DNA from: CAYXDO01 sp964463485
GTDB taxonomy: Bacteria; Myxococcota; Kuafuiibacteriia; Kuafuiibacteriales; Kuafuiibacteriaceae
DNA: 31,391 nucleotides
Direction: 5' to 3'
NCBI GenBank assembly: GCA_964463485.1
Contig: CAYXDO010000139.1
Span: 1 to 31,391, forward strand
Below, piece after piece: positions 6,866-15,300 of this stretch (its first letter is position 1; the number at the start of each line of letters is the position of its first letter). The translations under genes and the position numbers were made by a program. Under the pieces are notes generated by a model. That model ran no database searches. It was not told the DNA's origin and saw only the letters and a list, made by a program, of their open reading frames with translations.

Positions 6866-7861
6866 TCAGCGAGCGCGTCGAAAGGCCAGGACCGCCAAGG
6901 TCGTTGCAGCTCCAACGACCAGCCCGGCCCCCGCGTTGTGGAGCACCGCGAGGATCTTGGGAAGAAACAACAACACGCCCGAGATCCCGAGCGTGAGCTG
7001 AAGGCCGATCGCGACCAACAGCGCCCACCCGACGCGACGGGCCAAGCCGCCGGAAACGATCGCAAGGATCGCGGCGCCACCCCCGACGAGCGTCACGGCG
7101 AGCGCGCCCAGACGATGGGCCATCTGAACGGCCATGCGCGCTTCGGCGCTCAGCACACCGCGCTCGTAGCTCACACCCACTTCGCGCAGCACCACGAACG
7201 CGGACGCGAAGTCCATCGCCGGCCACCCATTGCCCGGCAGGCATCCCGGAAAGGAAATGCAAGCCAACGCGGCGTAGTGTGTGCTCGTCCAGCCCCCGAG
7301 CACGAGCTGCGTCAACACGACGACGACCGCGAGCACCGACCACACACGCATCGAGCGCGGGAGCTCTGGCCCACTCAGCCAGCCGCTTCGCTCGAGCGTG
7401 AACGCGAGCGAGAGCGCAAACGTCGTGAGCCCACCCATCAGATGCGCGGTGACGATCGCGGGATGGACCAGCATGGTCACGGTCCACATGCCGAGCATCC
7501 CCTGGAAGACGACGAGCAGAAGCAGCAGAATGGGCACGAGCAGGCGTGGGTCTTCCTTGCGGCGCAAGACCGCCCTCGCGGCGATCGCCATGATCACGAG
7601 CCCCAACGTGCTCGCGAGGTACCTATGCAACATCTCCTTCTTGCCCTTGTGCGTCTCCACCGGCCGAGCGGGAAAGGCTGCGTTGGCGCGCTCGATCTCG
7701 GCAGGTTCGTCGGGCGTGGTGAGCTGGCCATAACAAAACGGCCAGTCGGGGCAGGACAGACCTGCGTCAGAGACACGAACGTAGCTCCCGAGCACGGCGA
7801 CCGCGAACGCGAGGATCGTCGCGATCAGCCCGAGACGTCTCGCCAACGAATCTGAAGGCAC
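6866..7861 (-). CDS. ctaA: Heme A synthase (COX15/CtaA)
   Basis: This inner-membrane enzyme oxidises the C8 methyl of heme O to a formyl group, making heme A for cytochrome c oxidase. The 331-aa protein has about eight hydrophobic helices and the four expected heme-ligand histidines: H79 (EMLHRYLAS), H140 (VTAHLMGG), H249 (QMAHRLGA) and H308 (VLHNAGAG). The family signature YVRVSDAGLSCPDWP is at 28-41. Both extracytoplasmic cysteine pairs seen in Bacillus-type CtaA are present: C37/C43 and C201/C207. The start appears to be GTG at 7861, without an obvious ribosome binding site. No oxidase subunits or ctaB are in the window, so it is separated from its usual partners here. It lies downstream of gltG on the same strand, with a hairpin between them. 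Confidence 0.94.
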   Translation of the reverse strand: MPSDSLARRLGLIATILAFAVAVLGSYVRVSDAGLSCPDWPFCYGQLTTPDEPAEIERANAAFPARPVETHKGKKEMLHRYLASTLGLVIMAIAARAVLRRKEDPRLLVPILLLLLVVFQGMLGMWTVTMLVHPAIVTAHLMGGLTTFALSLAFTLERSGWLSGPELPRSMRVWSVLAVVVVLTQLVLGGWTSTHYAALACISFPGCLPGNGWPAMDFASAFVVLREVGVSYERGVLSAEARMAVQMAHRLGALAVTLVGGGAAILAIVSGGLARRVGWALLVAIGLQLTLGISGVLLFLPKILAVLHNAGAGLVVGAATTLAVLAFRRAR

Positions 7862-7894
7862 GAGCGCACCGAAGCACTCGGCGAAAGAGGGGTC

Positions 7895-7922
7895 CAGCGA
7901 AGTCCTTCCGAGGGACTCGCTG
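7895..7922 (-). terminator. Possible terminator after the Glt/Nfs operon
   Basis: CAGCGAAGTCC (7895-7905) pairs with GGACTCGCTG (7913-7922), giving a 10-bp stem with one bulge. It lies about 35 nt downstream of the gltG stop on the minus strand. The sequence after it on that strand is CCCCTCTTTC, only mildly T-rich. A rho-independent terminator is plausible but weak. Confidence 0.4.
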
Positions 7923-7955
7923 TTGGGGCCTCCGAGCCTAGGCCTTGGAGTTGAA

Positions 7956-10088
7956 TCAGCCGGTGGTCTTGAACACGAACGGATACTTCACGAGCACCGT
8001 GCCGCCACCCTTGGGCTTTGGGAACTCCCACGTGCGGATCTTCGAGCAGATACATCGACCGACTTCGTCGCTCTGCATGGTGGAGTCCTTGACCTCGGCA
8101 TCACGCACGCCGCCATCGGCCGTGATCACCCATTGCACGTTGATCTTGCCGAAGAGACCCGGCGCCCGGACCAGCTCCTTCTCGTAGCAGTAGCGGATCT
8201 GGGCCTTGTGAGCTTCGATGACGCGACGGATCAGCTCCTTGTCCAAGGATCCTTCGATACGCGGAGTGCCCGCGGTGATGTCGATGTCGCGGTCGGCCTT
8301 CTTGCCCATGTTTCCCGCGCCGGTCCCGTAGCTGCCGTCTCCGCCGCCGCCGCGACCGCCCGTGCCGAGCGTGCCCAGGCCGACGCTGTTCATCGAGAGC
8401 CCGCCACCGCCAGGGCCGCTGCCGCGAGTTCCTAGTCCGCCAAGGCCACCGGAGTCGCCGATCTCGCGACCGGTGACGCCGCCGAGCGCGTTCTTCAGCT
8501 CGCCGCCGAGACCGCCGGTGCCCACGATGGCGCTCGCACGCGTGTTGCCTACGGCGCCAAAGAGCTGCGTGAGCATGCCCTTGGCGATCTCTTTGTCGTC
8601 GGGCTTGATCGCCTTGACCGACATCCGCTTGCCGGTCTCCTTCATGTCCTTCTTCCCGGCCTTGCCTTCTTTGCCTTTGGCCTTGGCCGCGTCCTTATCC
8701 TTTGAGTTCAAAAGACCGAGCGCGCCGCCCGACTTCTTCTTCTGCTCTTTGATCAGCTTGAGCTGAATGAACGACTTCGAGTTCCTGAAGAGCTGATCGT
8801 CGAACATCTCGGTCGTGCGCGGCGTGTTGAGGAACGACGCCACTGCCAGGACGTGGAAGAAGATCACCAAGATCAGCGTGTTGACCCACGTGTAGTTCAG
8901 CCGCTCGGCGAGCGGCGGCGGGATGCAGCGTGTCGTGCGGACGTAGCGAATTTGGTACGTGAGGTTGTCGTGGTGGAGATACAGCGTCTCCTCCGCGCTC
9001 AACATGTAGCCCTTCGCGCCCGAGTCTCCTGCCGAGGCCCTCTTGAGCACTTCCTCGAGCGGCTTCCACGTGCCGTCCGGCTTCTCGAGGTGCCCCGTGA
9101 AGCTGGAGTGGACGTTGATCTGGTAGGTGGCTCCCTCTGGGTTCTGCGAGACCGCGAGCGGATAGGCTCGGCTCGGCAGCCCACGCGACGGCGCGGTCAG
9201 ATCGCACCCGATGACCTTGCGGAAGGGGCCTACGCCAACGGACCTGGGCTCGTCGCCCAAGGTCACGATCGGTTGAGTCTGAACGCTGACGGTGTCGACG
9301 ACCGTTGCACCCCAAATCTGTTTGATCTCGAGCGCGCGCTCGCGCTCCGGCACGTCGCGGCTCGCGAGGTTGTTCGGCGCGCTGCCCCAAGCGTGCGGAG
9401 GCGCAGGCGGAGCCGGCGATTGCGTGGTGGCATAGGCGGGCGCGTAGGCCATCGGATAGGGCGGCTGCTGCTGGCCCTGCTGCGGCGGCTGAGCGAACGG
9501 CTGCGCGTACGTCGGCTGCCCTTGTTGCGAAGGCCAAGCGATCGCCGGCGGCGCTGCCGCTGCCGCTGCCGCCAATGCCTGCGGCGACGGTACCGGGATC
9601 GGCATCGTGGCTCCGTCCGTCGTCGCCATCATCGGAGGCGGCGCGACCTCGGGCGCCGCCGAGACCGGGCTGGCCGCTGCGACCGACTGCGTCGCGACCC
9701 AAGCGTTCGGATCCCTCGCCATCGCTTCTTGCGTGTTGAGCGTCGGCTGGGCCGCGGCCGCGATCGCTGCCGCTGCGACCGCAGGGTCCTCCAAAGAGAT
9801 CACGAGCCTGCACTCGCCCACGACGACCTCGTCGCCGTGTTTGAGCCGCTCCTTGGACACACGTTCGCCGTTGACGAACGTCCCGTCCGAAGAGCCCATG
9901 TCGATGATCGAGTAGCCCTGCCCGTCGCTAGCGACCTCGATCACAGCGTGAATTCGAGAGACCTTCGGGTCGTCGAGCCGCAGGTGCGCCGACGAGAGAC
10001 GCCCGATCTTGATGATCTCGCGATCGAAACTCTGCTCGGTCACGAGGTCCGAGCCCTTGTACACGAGGACTTTGAGAGGGATCGTCAT
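7956..10088 (-). CDS. gltG: GltG-like protein: FHA domain, one TM helix, AgmX/PglI C-terminal domain
   Basis: The 710-aa protein spans the inner membrane. An N-terminal FHA domain (about 1-100) shows IGRLSSAHLRL, KVSRIHAVIE and SSDGTFVNG, the phosphothreonine-binding residues. A Pro/Gln/Ala-rich linker runs from 105 to 245 and an unassigned domain from 250 to 390. A single TM helix is at about 402-420 (NTLILVIFFHVLAVASFL). A Lys-rich stretch (445-485) and a Gly-rich spacer (520-595) lead to the TonB-like AgmX/PglI C-terminal domain (615-710; AHKAQIRYCYEKEL and WEFPKPKGGG). This matches GltG (PglI) of the myxobacterial gliding machine and its spore-coat paralog NfsG, and I cannot choose between them. 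GCGAGG about 8 nt upstream supports the ATG at 10088, which is 11 nt after the gltF-like stop. Confidence 0.78.
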   Translation of the reverse strand: MTIPLKVLVYKGSDLVTEQSFDREIIKIGRLSSAHLRLDDPKVSRIHAVIEVASDGQGYSIIDMGSSDGTFVNGERVSKERLKHGDEVVVGECRLVISLEDPAVAAAAIAAAAQPTLNTQEAMARDPNAWVATQSVAAASPVSAAPEVAPPPMMATTDGATMPIPVPSPQALAAAAAAAPPAIAWPSQQGQPTYAQPFAQPPQQGQQQPPYPMAYAPAYATTQSPAPPAPPHAWGSAPNNLASRDVPERERALEIKQIWGATVVDTVSVQTQPIVTLGDEPRSVGVGPFRKVIGCDLTAPSRGLPSRAYPLAVSQNPEGATYQINVHSSFTGHLEKPDGTWKPLEEVLKRASAGDSGAKGYMLSAEETLYLHHDNLTYQIRYVRTTRCIPPPLAERLNYTWVNTLILVIFFHVLAVASFLNTPRTTEMFDDQLFRNSKSFIQLKLIKEQKKKSGGALGLLNSKDKDAAKAKGKEGKAGKKDMKETGKRMSVKAIKPDDKEIAKGMLTQLFGAVGNTRASAIVGTGGLGGELKNALGGVTGREIGDSGGLGGLGTRGSGPGGGGLSMNSVGLGTLGTGGRGGGGDGSYGTGAGNMGKKADRDIDITAGTPRIEGSLDKELIRRVIEAHKAQIRYCYEKELVRAPGLFGKINVQWVITADGGVRDAEVKDSTMQSDEVGRCICSKIRTWEFPKPKGGGTVLVKYPFVFKTTG

Positions 10089-10099
10089 GCTTTGCCTCG

Positions 10100-10363
10100 C
10101 TACAGTCGGGAGACCGACCGCAAAACCTGCTCGCGGAAATTTTCGCGAATCCGAATGAGATTCGAGTGTCGGACGCGCTTCCTCGCCTCGACGTAGGTCG
10201 CGTCGGGCCTCGTGAGATCACCGTCGATGGTGTCCTCCTCGAAGCTGACGGTCGTCTTCTTTTGGTAGATCACGCCCGCTTCTTCCTGAGCCTCTGCGAG
10301 TGCTGGTGCCATCACCGACCCACCCAGAAAGAGAGCGACGAAGAGCTTTTGAACCTGCGTCAT
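10100..10363 (-). CDS. gltF: GltF/CglF-like small periplasmic protein
   Basis: This 87-aa protein has a clear signal peptide, MTQVQKLFVALFLGGSVMAP, with likely cleavage after ALAEA. The mature part contains TVSFEEDTIDGDLTRPDATY, a basic EARKRVRHSNLIRIRENF segment and the C-terminal LRSVSRL. From memory this pattern fits the small CglF/GltF family of gliding accessory proteins. Its slot between GltE-like and GltG-like genes is the same as in Myxococcus, which strengthens the call. The frame is open upstream to 10516, but I start at the ATG at 10363, which has AGGAAG upstream and begins exactly at the signal peptide. It sits 11 nt ahead of gltG. Upstream is the repeat-filled gap, so this pair may need its own promoter. 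Confidence 0.66.
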   Translation of the reverse strand: MTQVQKLFVALFLGGSVMAPALAEAQEEAGVIYQKKTTVSFEEDTIDGDLTRPDATYVEARKRVRHSNLIRIRENFREQVLRSVSRL

Positions 10364-10556
10364 GGCCGTTTTCTTCCTCAGCACGGAAAGGTTACACCAC
10401 TTCGTAGACCGGATCTCGTCGAGACCCTCGCCTACAGGTAACCTTTCGTCGGTTATTCTGCCCCAAATCCCGACCTCCGTGCCAGATCGGGACAAGACCT
10501 TAGATTGTGCAAGCATCCGAGTCTCACAACCACGGAGGGACGGACCGTTTGTTCCC

Positions 10557-10731
10557 TTAGTACACGTCCGTGGAAGTTCGTGACCACGCTGAAACCACAG
10601 AGGACGCGGAGAGAAGACACAGAGGACACAGAGAAGTGCTCATTCCATCATCTGTGTGCTCTGTGGGCTTCGGCTCTGTGCTCTCTGTGGTTTCTCCCAT
10701 GGTCACGAATTTGCGGGGACCTGTACTTAGC
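10557..10731. repeat. ~175-bp imperfect palindrome of CACAGAG-type repeats
   Basis: The left arm (about 10557-10641) and right arm (about 10648-10731) are imperfect reverse complements. Matching blocks include TTAGTACA/TGTACTTAG at the ends, TTCGTGACCA/TGGTCACGAA, and GAAACCACAGAG/CTCTGTGGTTTC. The inner part of each arm is made of CACAGAG repeats, and the loop is short. Frames through it translate to Thr/Glu/Ser-rich shadow ORFs that should not be annotated as genes. I recall similar CACAGAGG palindromes scattered in intergenic DNA of many environmental bacteria. Here it lies between gltE and gltF. Within the wider 10364-10853 gap I see no gene. Confidence 0.85.
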
Positions 10732-10740
10732 ACAGCATGG

Positions 10741-10776
10741 ATCGGGCACGGGCACGGCGCGGGCACGTCATGAGTT
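10741..10776 (+). repeat. GGGCAC hexamer repeat, copy 1
   Basis: ATCGGGCACGGGCACGG is followed by CGCGGGCACGTCATGAGTTT. The same layout, ending CACGTCATGAGTT, recurs at 19230-19266. This marks a dispersed intergenic element rather than coding DNA. Confidence 0.75.
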
Positions 10777-10813
10777 TCGGAGGGCGCAGGGCTCCCAAGG
10801 TCCGCGAAGCTTA

Positions 10814-10836
10814 GGCGCAGGCAAGATGCCTGCGCT
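10814..10836 (-). terminator. GC hairpin just after gltE
   Basis: GCGCAGGC (10815-10822) and GCCTGCGC (10828-10835) form a perfect 8-bp stem around the loop AAGAT, starting 18 nt past the gltE stop (10854) on the minus strand. No T-tract follows, so it is either a REP-like hairpin or a weak terminator or mRNA-stability element. I recall this GGCGCAGGCAAGATGCCTGC type of hairpin as a common intergenic repeat. Confidence 0.45.
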
Positions 10837-10853
10837 CCCAGGCGTCCCGAGGA

Positions 10854-12320
10854 TCAGCCAGGATCGCCCGGCTCCCCGGGATCCGAAGGCTCCGATTCTT
10901 TCTTTGTGGGCTTCTTCGGTGGCGTCGTAGCGGGCGTCGACGGAGGCGGGATCGGCGCCGTCGAGCCTTCAGACTCTTTCTTGACCGCCTCGTCTGCGCG
11001 AGCGTCCGCCGCTTTGCGCGCCTTCTCTTCTTCGGCGAACTGTCGATCGATCTCGGCCTGTCGCTTGGCTTCGTCGGCCTCCGCGGCGGCCGCGTCCCGC
11101 TCCTCTCGCTCCATGACGTCCATGCGCTCGATCTCTTCGATGAGCTGGAACGCCGGATCATCGGAGCCCGCACCGCCCGTCTGAAGATACTTCTGAAGCT
11201 CCTCCTTGGCCTCCGGCCGCCGCTTGAGGTTGCGATAGTAGAGGACGCCGAGGTTGTAGTGAGCGACCGGCAGGCGGCCGTCACTCACCTCGATCGCCTT
11301 GCGATACGCCTTCTCTGATTCGGCGAAGCGGCCCATCGCCTTGTAGGCGACCCCGAGATTGAGCCACGCCGGGCCGTTTCTGGCGTCGTTCTTCACGATG
11401 CCCTCGAACTGAGCCGCCGCCTTGCGGAAGTCTTTGTAGCCCATCGAGATCTGCGCGATGAGAAACCGAGGCTCCACGAGCTTCGGATCCTGCTTGATGG
11501 CCGTCTCGAGCTCGCTGATGGCTTCGGCGGTCTTCTGCTCGTCGAACAACAACAGCCCCAACACGTGGTGCAGGCAGCCGACGTTTCCGCCGCCGGCCTT
11601 CATGCCTTGCGCGATCACGAGCCGGCTTCGGAGCGCGTCTTTGGTCGCGTGGAGCGCCCGAGCCAACAGGCAGTAAGCGTCGATGTTCTTGGGCTCGTGG
11701 GCGAGCGCATCTTGCGCGAGTCGAGCGGCGCCGTCGAAGTCGCCCTCGGCGAGCTTCGCCTTGGCGACCATCACGCGCGCCTTTGCCGCGCCAGGGTCGC
11801 GCTCGACGAGCTCTTCGACGATCCGAAAGGCCGCCGACGAGTCCCCCGAACGAGAGATCATCACGGCGAGATTTTCGTAGGCCTGCCGCGGCGCCGATCC
11901 AGAGTCGATGGCGCGCCTATACGCTTGCTCGGCCAGCTCTCTCTTCCCGGCGCGCTCCTGGGCTACGCCGAGGTTGTAAAGGCCCACCGGGTGCCCCGGG
12001 TGATTGTCCAAGAAGCTGCTCCACGTGTCGGCGACCGATCCCCAATCGGGGCTCGATCCCTTGGTCTTGGACGCCGCCCGCTCCGCCGCTTTGAGAAAGT
12101 CGGCAGACGCTGCGTCCATTTCCTCCGCGCTCGGCGGCTTGGTCGGGTTGGAACCCGACGAGCCGTCGCTCTCCGAAGAGCCAGGTTCCTCGTCACCCGC
12201 AGCACCCTCGTCCGTCGACTTCACGGACTTTTTCTGCGTTGCGCAGGCAGCCAGAAAGGCGCTCAACACCAAGAGCTGCGCGGGCTTCGCGCGAGCCGTG
12301 CTCACCCAGGATCGAAGCAT
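10854..12320 (-). CDS. gltE: GltE-like TPR lipoprotein
   Basis: The 488-aa protein has a lipoprotein signal with lipobox LAAC (Cys26), then a Ser/Glu/Gly-rich linker to about residue 75. About eight tetratricopeptide repeats follow from ~105 to ~390 (for example PVGLYNLGVAQERAGKRELA and AWLNLGVAYKAMGRFAESEK). A highly charged helical segment and a Pro/Thr/Lys-rich tail close the protein. Lipobox, length, TPR content and position after the GltD-like gene fit GltE (AglT), an outer-membrane-associated lipoprotein of the gliding complex, or NfsE. The stop of gltD overlaps its start (TGATG), and GAGGT about 7 nt upstream supports this start. A hairpin and a non-coding gap follow it. Confidence 0.74.
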   Translation of the reverse strand: MLRSWVSTARAKPAQLLVLSAFLAACATQKKSVKSTDEGAAGDEEPGSSESDGSSGSNPTKPPSAEEMDAASADFLKAAERAASKTKGSSPDWGSVADTWSSFLDNHPGHPVGLYNLGVAQERAGKRELAEQAYRRAIDSGSAPRQAYENLAVMISRSGDSSAAFRIVEELVERDPGAAKARVMVAKAKLAEGDFDGAARLAQDALAHEPKNIDAYCLLARALHATKDALRSRLVIAQGMKAGGGNVGCLHHVLGLLLFDEQKTAEAISELETAIKQDPKLVEPRFLIAQISMGYKDFRKAAAQFEGIVKNDARNGPAWLNLGVAYKAMGRFAESEKAYRKAIEVSDGRLPVAHYNLGVLYYRNLKRRPEAKEELQKYLQTGGAGSDDPAFQLIEEIERMDVMEREERDAAAAEADEAKRQAEIDRQFAEEEKARKAADARADEAVKKESEGSTAPIPPPSTPATTPPKKPTKKESEPSDPGEPGDPG

Positions 12321-15300
12321 CAGTTACCTCGGTCGAGACGCCCGACCGCGCCCTGTGGGGCTGCTGGAGGCGGAGGTCTCAGGATCAGATCGTTGGGCGC
12401 GACATCGAGGCTTGGACCGGAGCTCGAGAAGTCGACCCGTTTTTCGGTGATCTCCGGGAAGGCTTCAGGCGCTAGCTGCTCCAGCTGTTTGACACACTTG
12501 CTCGAGTATTCGGTGAAGACGTCGAGCTCGTTCGACTTGGCCACGCAGGCCTCGTAGGCCTTCCGAGCCGACTGACGCGCGGGCTCGACCTTCTCTTCCA
12601 GGCCCTGTTTGAACACCATGCAGCCCTCTTCGTTGATGCCGGCTGGGCACGGAATGCGCTGCATCATCTCGACGAACTCGTCCCAAGCCGACGCGATCCG
12701 ATACAGCGACGCGATCGAAGACCAGGCCTGTTTGTAGTCGGTGACGATCGACGTGTACGTCTTGATGACGTTCTCGCGCGAGACCGCGCGGTTCTCGAGC
12801 TCCCGCACGAAGGCCGGAAGTCGCTGCATGTTGGGGCGACCCACGTTCATCGCTTTTTTGTATTTGTCGAAACCGTCGTCGATCCGAAGAAACGCGATCC
12901 GTGATGCGTAGTCCGCGGCCGCCGGCGGCGCCTTGCCCTGAGCGTTGAGCTTCTTGAACTCTCCAAGGATCACGGACTCGACCTTCTCCGCAGCCTTGGG
13001 CTGTCGAAGTTGTCGCCACACCTGCGCCTCGCGCCACATCGCCTCGATCGCACGCTCGTCGTCAGCGAACTTCTTGTAGAACTCCTGGTAGCGATTGGCT
13101 GCTGGTTGAAGCTTCCCCGCGCGCTCGAGATCCTGCGCCATCGCGAAATAGATCGTCGCCGCCTCCTTCTCGCCGCCTTTCTGTTTTCCGTACTTCTCGA
13201 GGTACTCGAGCCGCAGCTCGTTGGCCTCCTTCACCTTGCCGGTGCCCGCGTAAAAGACCGCCGCGTTGAAGAGCGCGTCGCGAGCTCGCTTGTCGGCCTG
13301 ATTGTCGCGAGCGAAGGCCAAGAACAACTGCCCCGCCTGATCGTATTCGGCGCGCTCCTCGTGAGCGCGCGCGATGTAGAACTGGACGTCCGCGCGGAGC
13401 GGCGAGTCCTTGTAGTCCTCTAGCAGCTTCTTGCGCAGCTCCTCGGCACGAGCCTTCTCTCCCGCTTGGTCGAAGGCGACCGACGCGTTGAAGAGCGCTT
13501 CGTCGGCGTTCTCGCTCCCCGGGAACTCGTTCTGAAAATCGAGGTACGCCTGGCCCACGATCGCCAAGGAGTCGCCTGACTTCTTCACCTTCTCCTCGAG
13601 GATCTGGACCATCGAGAACTTCGCATACTCGCAGAACTTCTTGAGGTCCGTCTGCAGCTTCTCGCGATCGGCCACGAGATCGGCCACGCCGAGATATCGC
13701 GAGGCCGTGTCGTACAGGTTCTGCCAGTCCTTCCTCAGGTTGTAGACGTCCGCGACGAGGTGCGCGGCGACCTCGGCTTGCTCGGCCTTGGGATGGTTGG
13801 CCACCACGTCCTCGAAGCGCTTCATCGCCTCCTCGAGCTGGTTGTGGTCGTAGAAGATCTTCGCCGACTTGAACTTCACGCTGACGAGCTTGTCGGCCTT
13901 GTCACCCGGCACGAACTGCACGTAGCGATCACACGCCTCGATCAGCTTCATGCGCTCGGGGTGAATCGTCACCGGCTTGTCGTCCTTGAGCGCGGGCGCG
14001 GCGAGCCGCAGATCCTTCAGGTGCTCTTCGACCGCGAGGATGTTGTCGTTCGCTGCCTCGACCAAAAACTTTCCGTTGGGGTCGGCCTTGACGGTGGCCT
14101 CATAGGCATCGGCCGCTTTGCCGAACTCCTCGAGCTTGTAATAGAGGTCGCCGAGCTGAAACCGGATCTCGTACGTGAACTTCGACTCCGGGAACAAACG
14201 AAGATAGTCCTCGTACATCATGCGTGAGTCCGCGTAGGTCGCCTTCTGGCCGGTCTTCTTGGCTTCCTGGTTCCACAGCTGCGCGAGCCTTCGAATCGTC
14301 GACTCCGCCAACGTCGCGGCCTCCTCGAGGTTCGCCTTGGCCGTCGTGGCCTTGTCGCCCGTGAGGTGCTGATCTTCGACGATCTTCTTCGTCCGATTCG
14401 TGAGCTCCACGAGCTCACGCGCCTCACGGGTCGTCGCCTTGCGATCTCGATTGCGCGAGACCATGTCGACGACCTTCGCCTGGAAGAACGGATTTCGCGA
14501 GTTCCGCGGGTCGAGCACGATCATCTGTTTGAAGATGGACGCGGCGTCGTCGAAGTAGCCTTGCTCCACCCAAAGCCCCGCGAGCTGCTCCATCAGCTTC
14601 AAGCACTCCTCGCTCTGGCAGGACTCTTCTCCGATCAGATCACCGATCACGAACTTGGCTTTTTTCGAATCTCCGACGTGCGCGTAGGTCTTGACGAAGT
14701 CCTTCTTGGCCTCGCGGGCGAGGGAGATCTTGTTCTCGCCGGCCATCTCCTTGGACATGTCCGAGTAAAAGACGGTCGCGCGGAACTTCGTGAGCGCGTT
14801 CTGCCACTCGCCGAGGTTGTAGTAACACCAAGCCTGTTTGTAGATCGCGAAGCCATACACGCGGGAGCGCTTGTCGGCGGCCGCGAGCTCGTACGCCTTG
14901 AGCGCCTGCTTGAGCATCTTCTGGTTGAAGTAGAACTCGCCGAAGGCGAGCCAGGCGTCGGCCACGAGCGGGCTGTCTTTGTGCTTCTTGATGAGCTCGG
15001 TGTAGACCTCGATCGCGTCCTGCTCCTTGCCCTCGCTCCAGTAGCTCTGCCCCAAGGCGAACAGCACCTCGGGCATCTGAGGATAGTCTGGATATTTTTT
15101 GCGGATCTCCGCGTAGATCTCGAGGGCCTTGGCGGTCCACTCGAGCGACTCCTTGCCGTTGCGCTCCTTGTCTTCGAGCGCGAGCGACTTCTCGTCTTCG
15201 GTCTTGGCCTGAGAGGCCTTGTCGTCGGCCTCCTGCGACCTGAAGAAGAAGAACCGCGACTTTTCGTAATAGAGCTCGGCGAGCCGGAACTTGAGGTTCG

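Noticed and set aside
5850..7487. 545-aa minus-strand open frame across the desaturase
   Set aside because: Arg/His-rich shadow of the desaturase, which has all three His boxes on the plus strand.
8853..10196. 447-aa plus-strand open frame antisense to gltG
   Set aside because: Composition is Arg/Asp/Leu shadow sequence; the minus-strand frame has clear FHA and AgmX domains.
10505..10930. Open frames through the CACAGAG palindrome
   Set aside because: They translate repeat sequence with Thr/Glu/Ser patterns, a well-known kind of false gene call.
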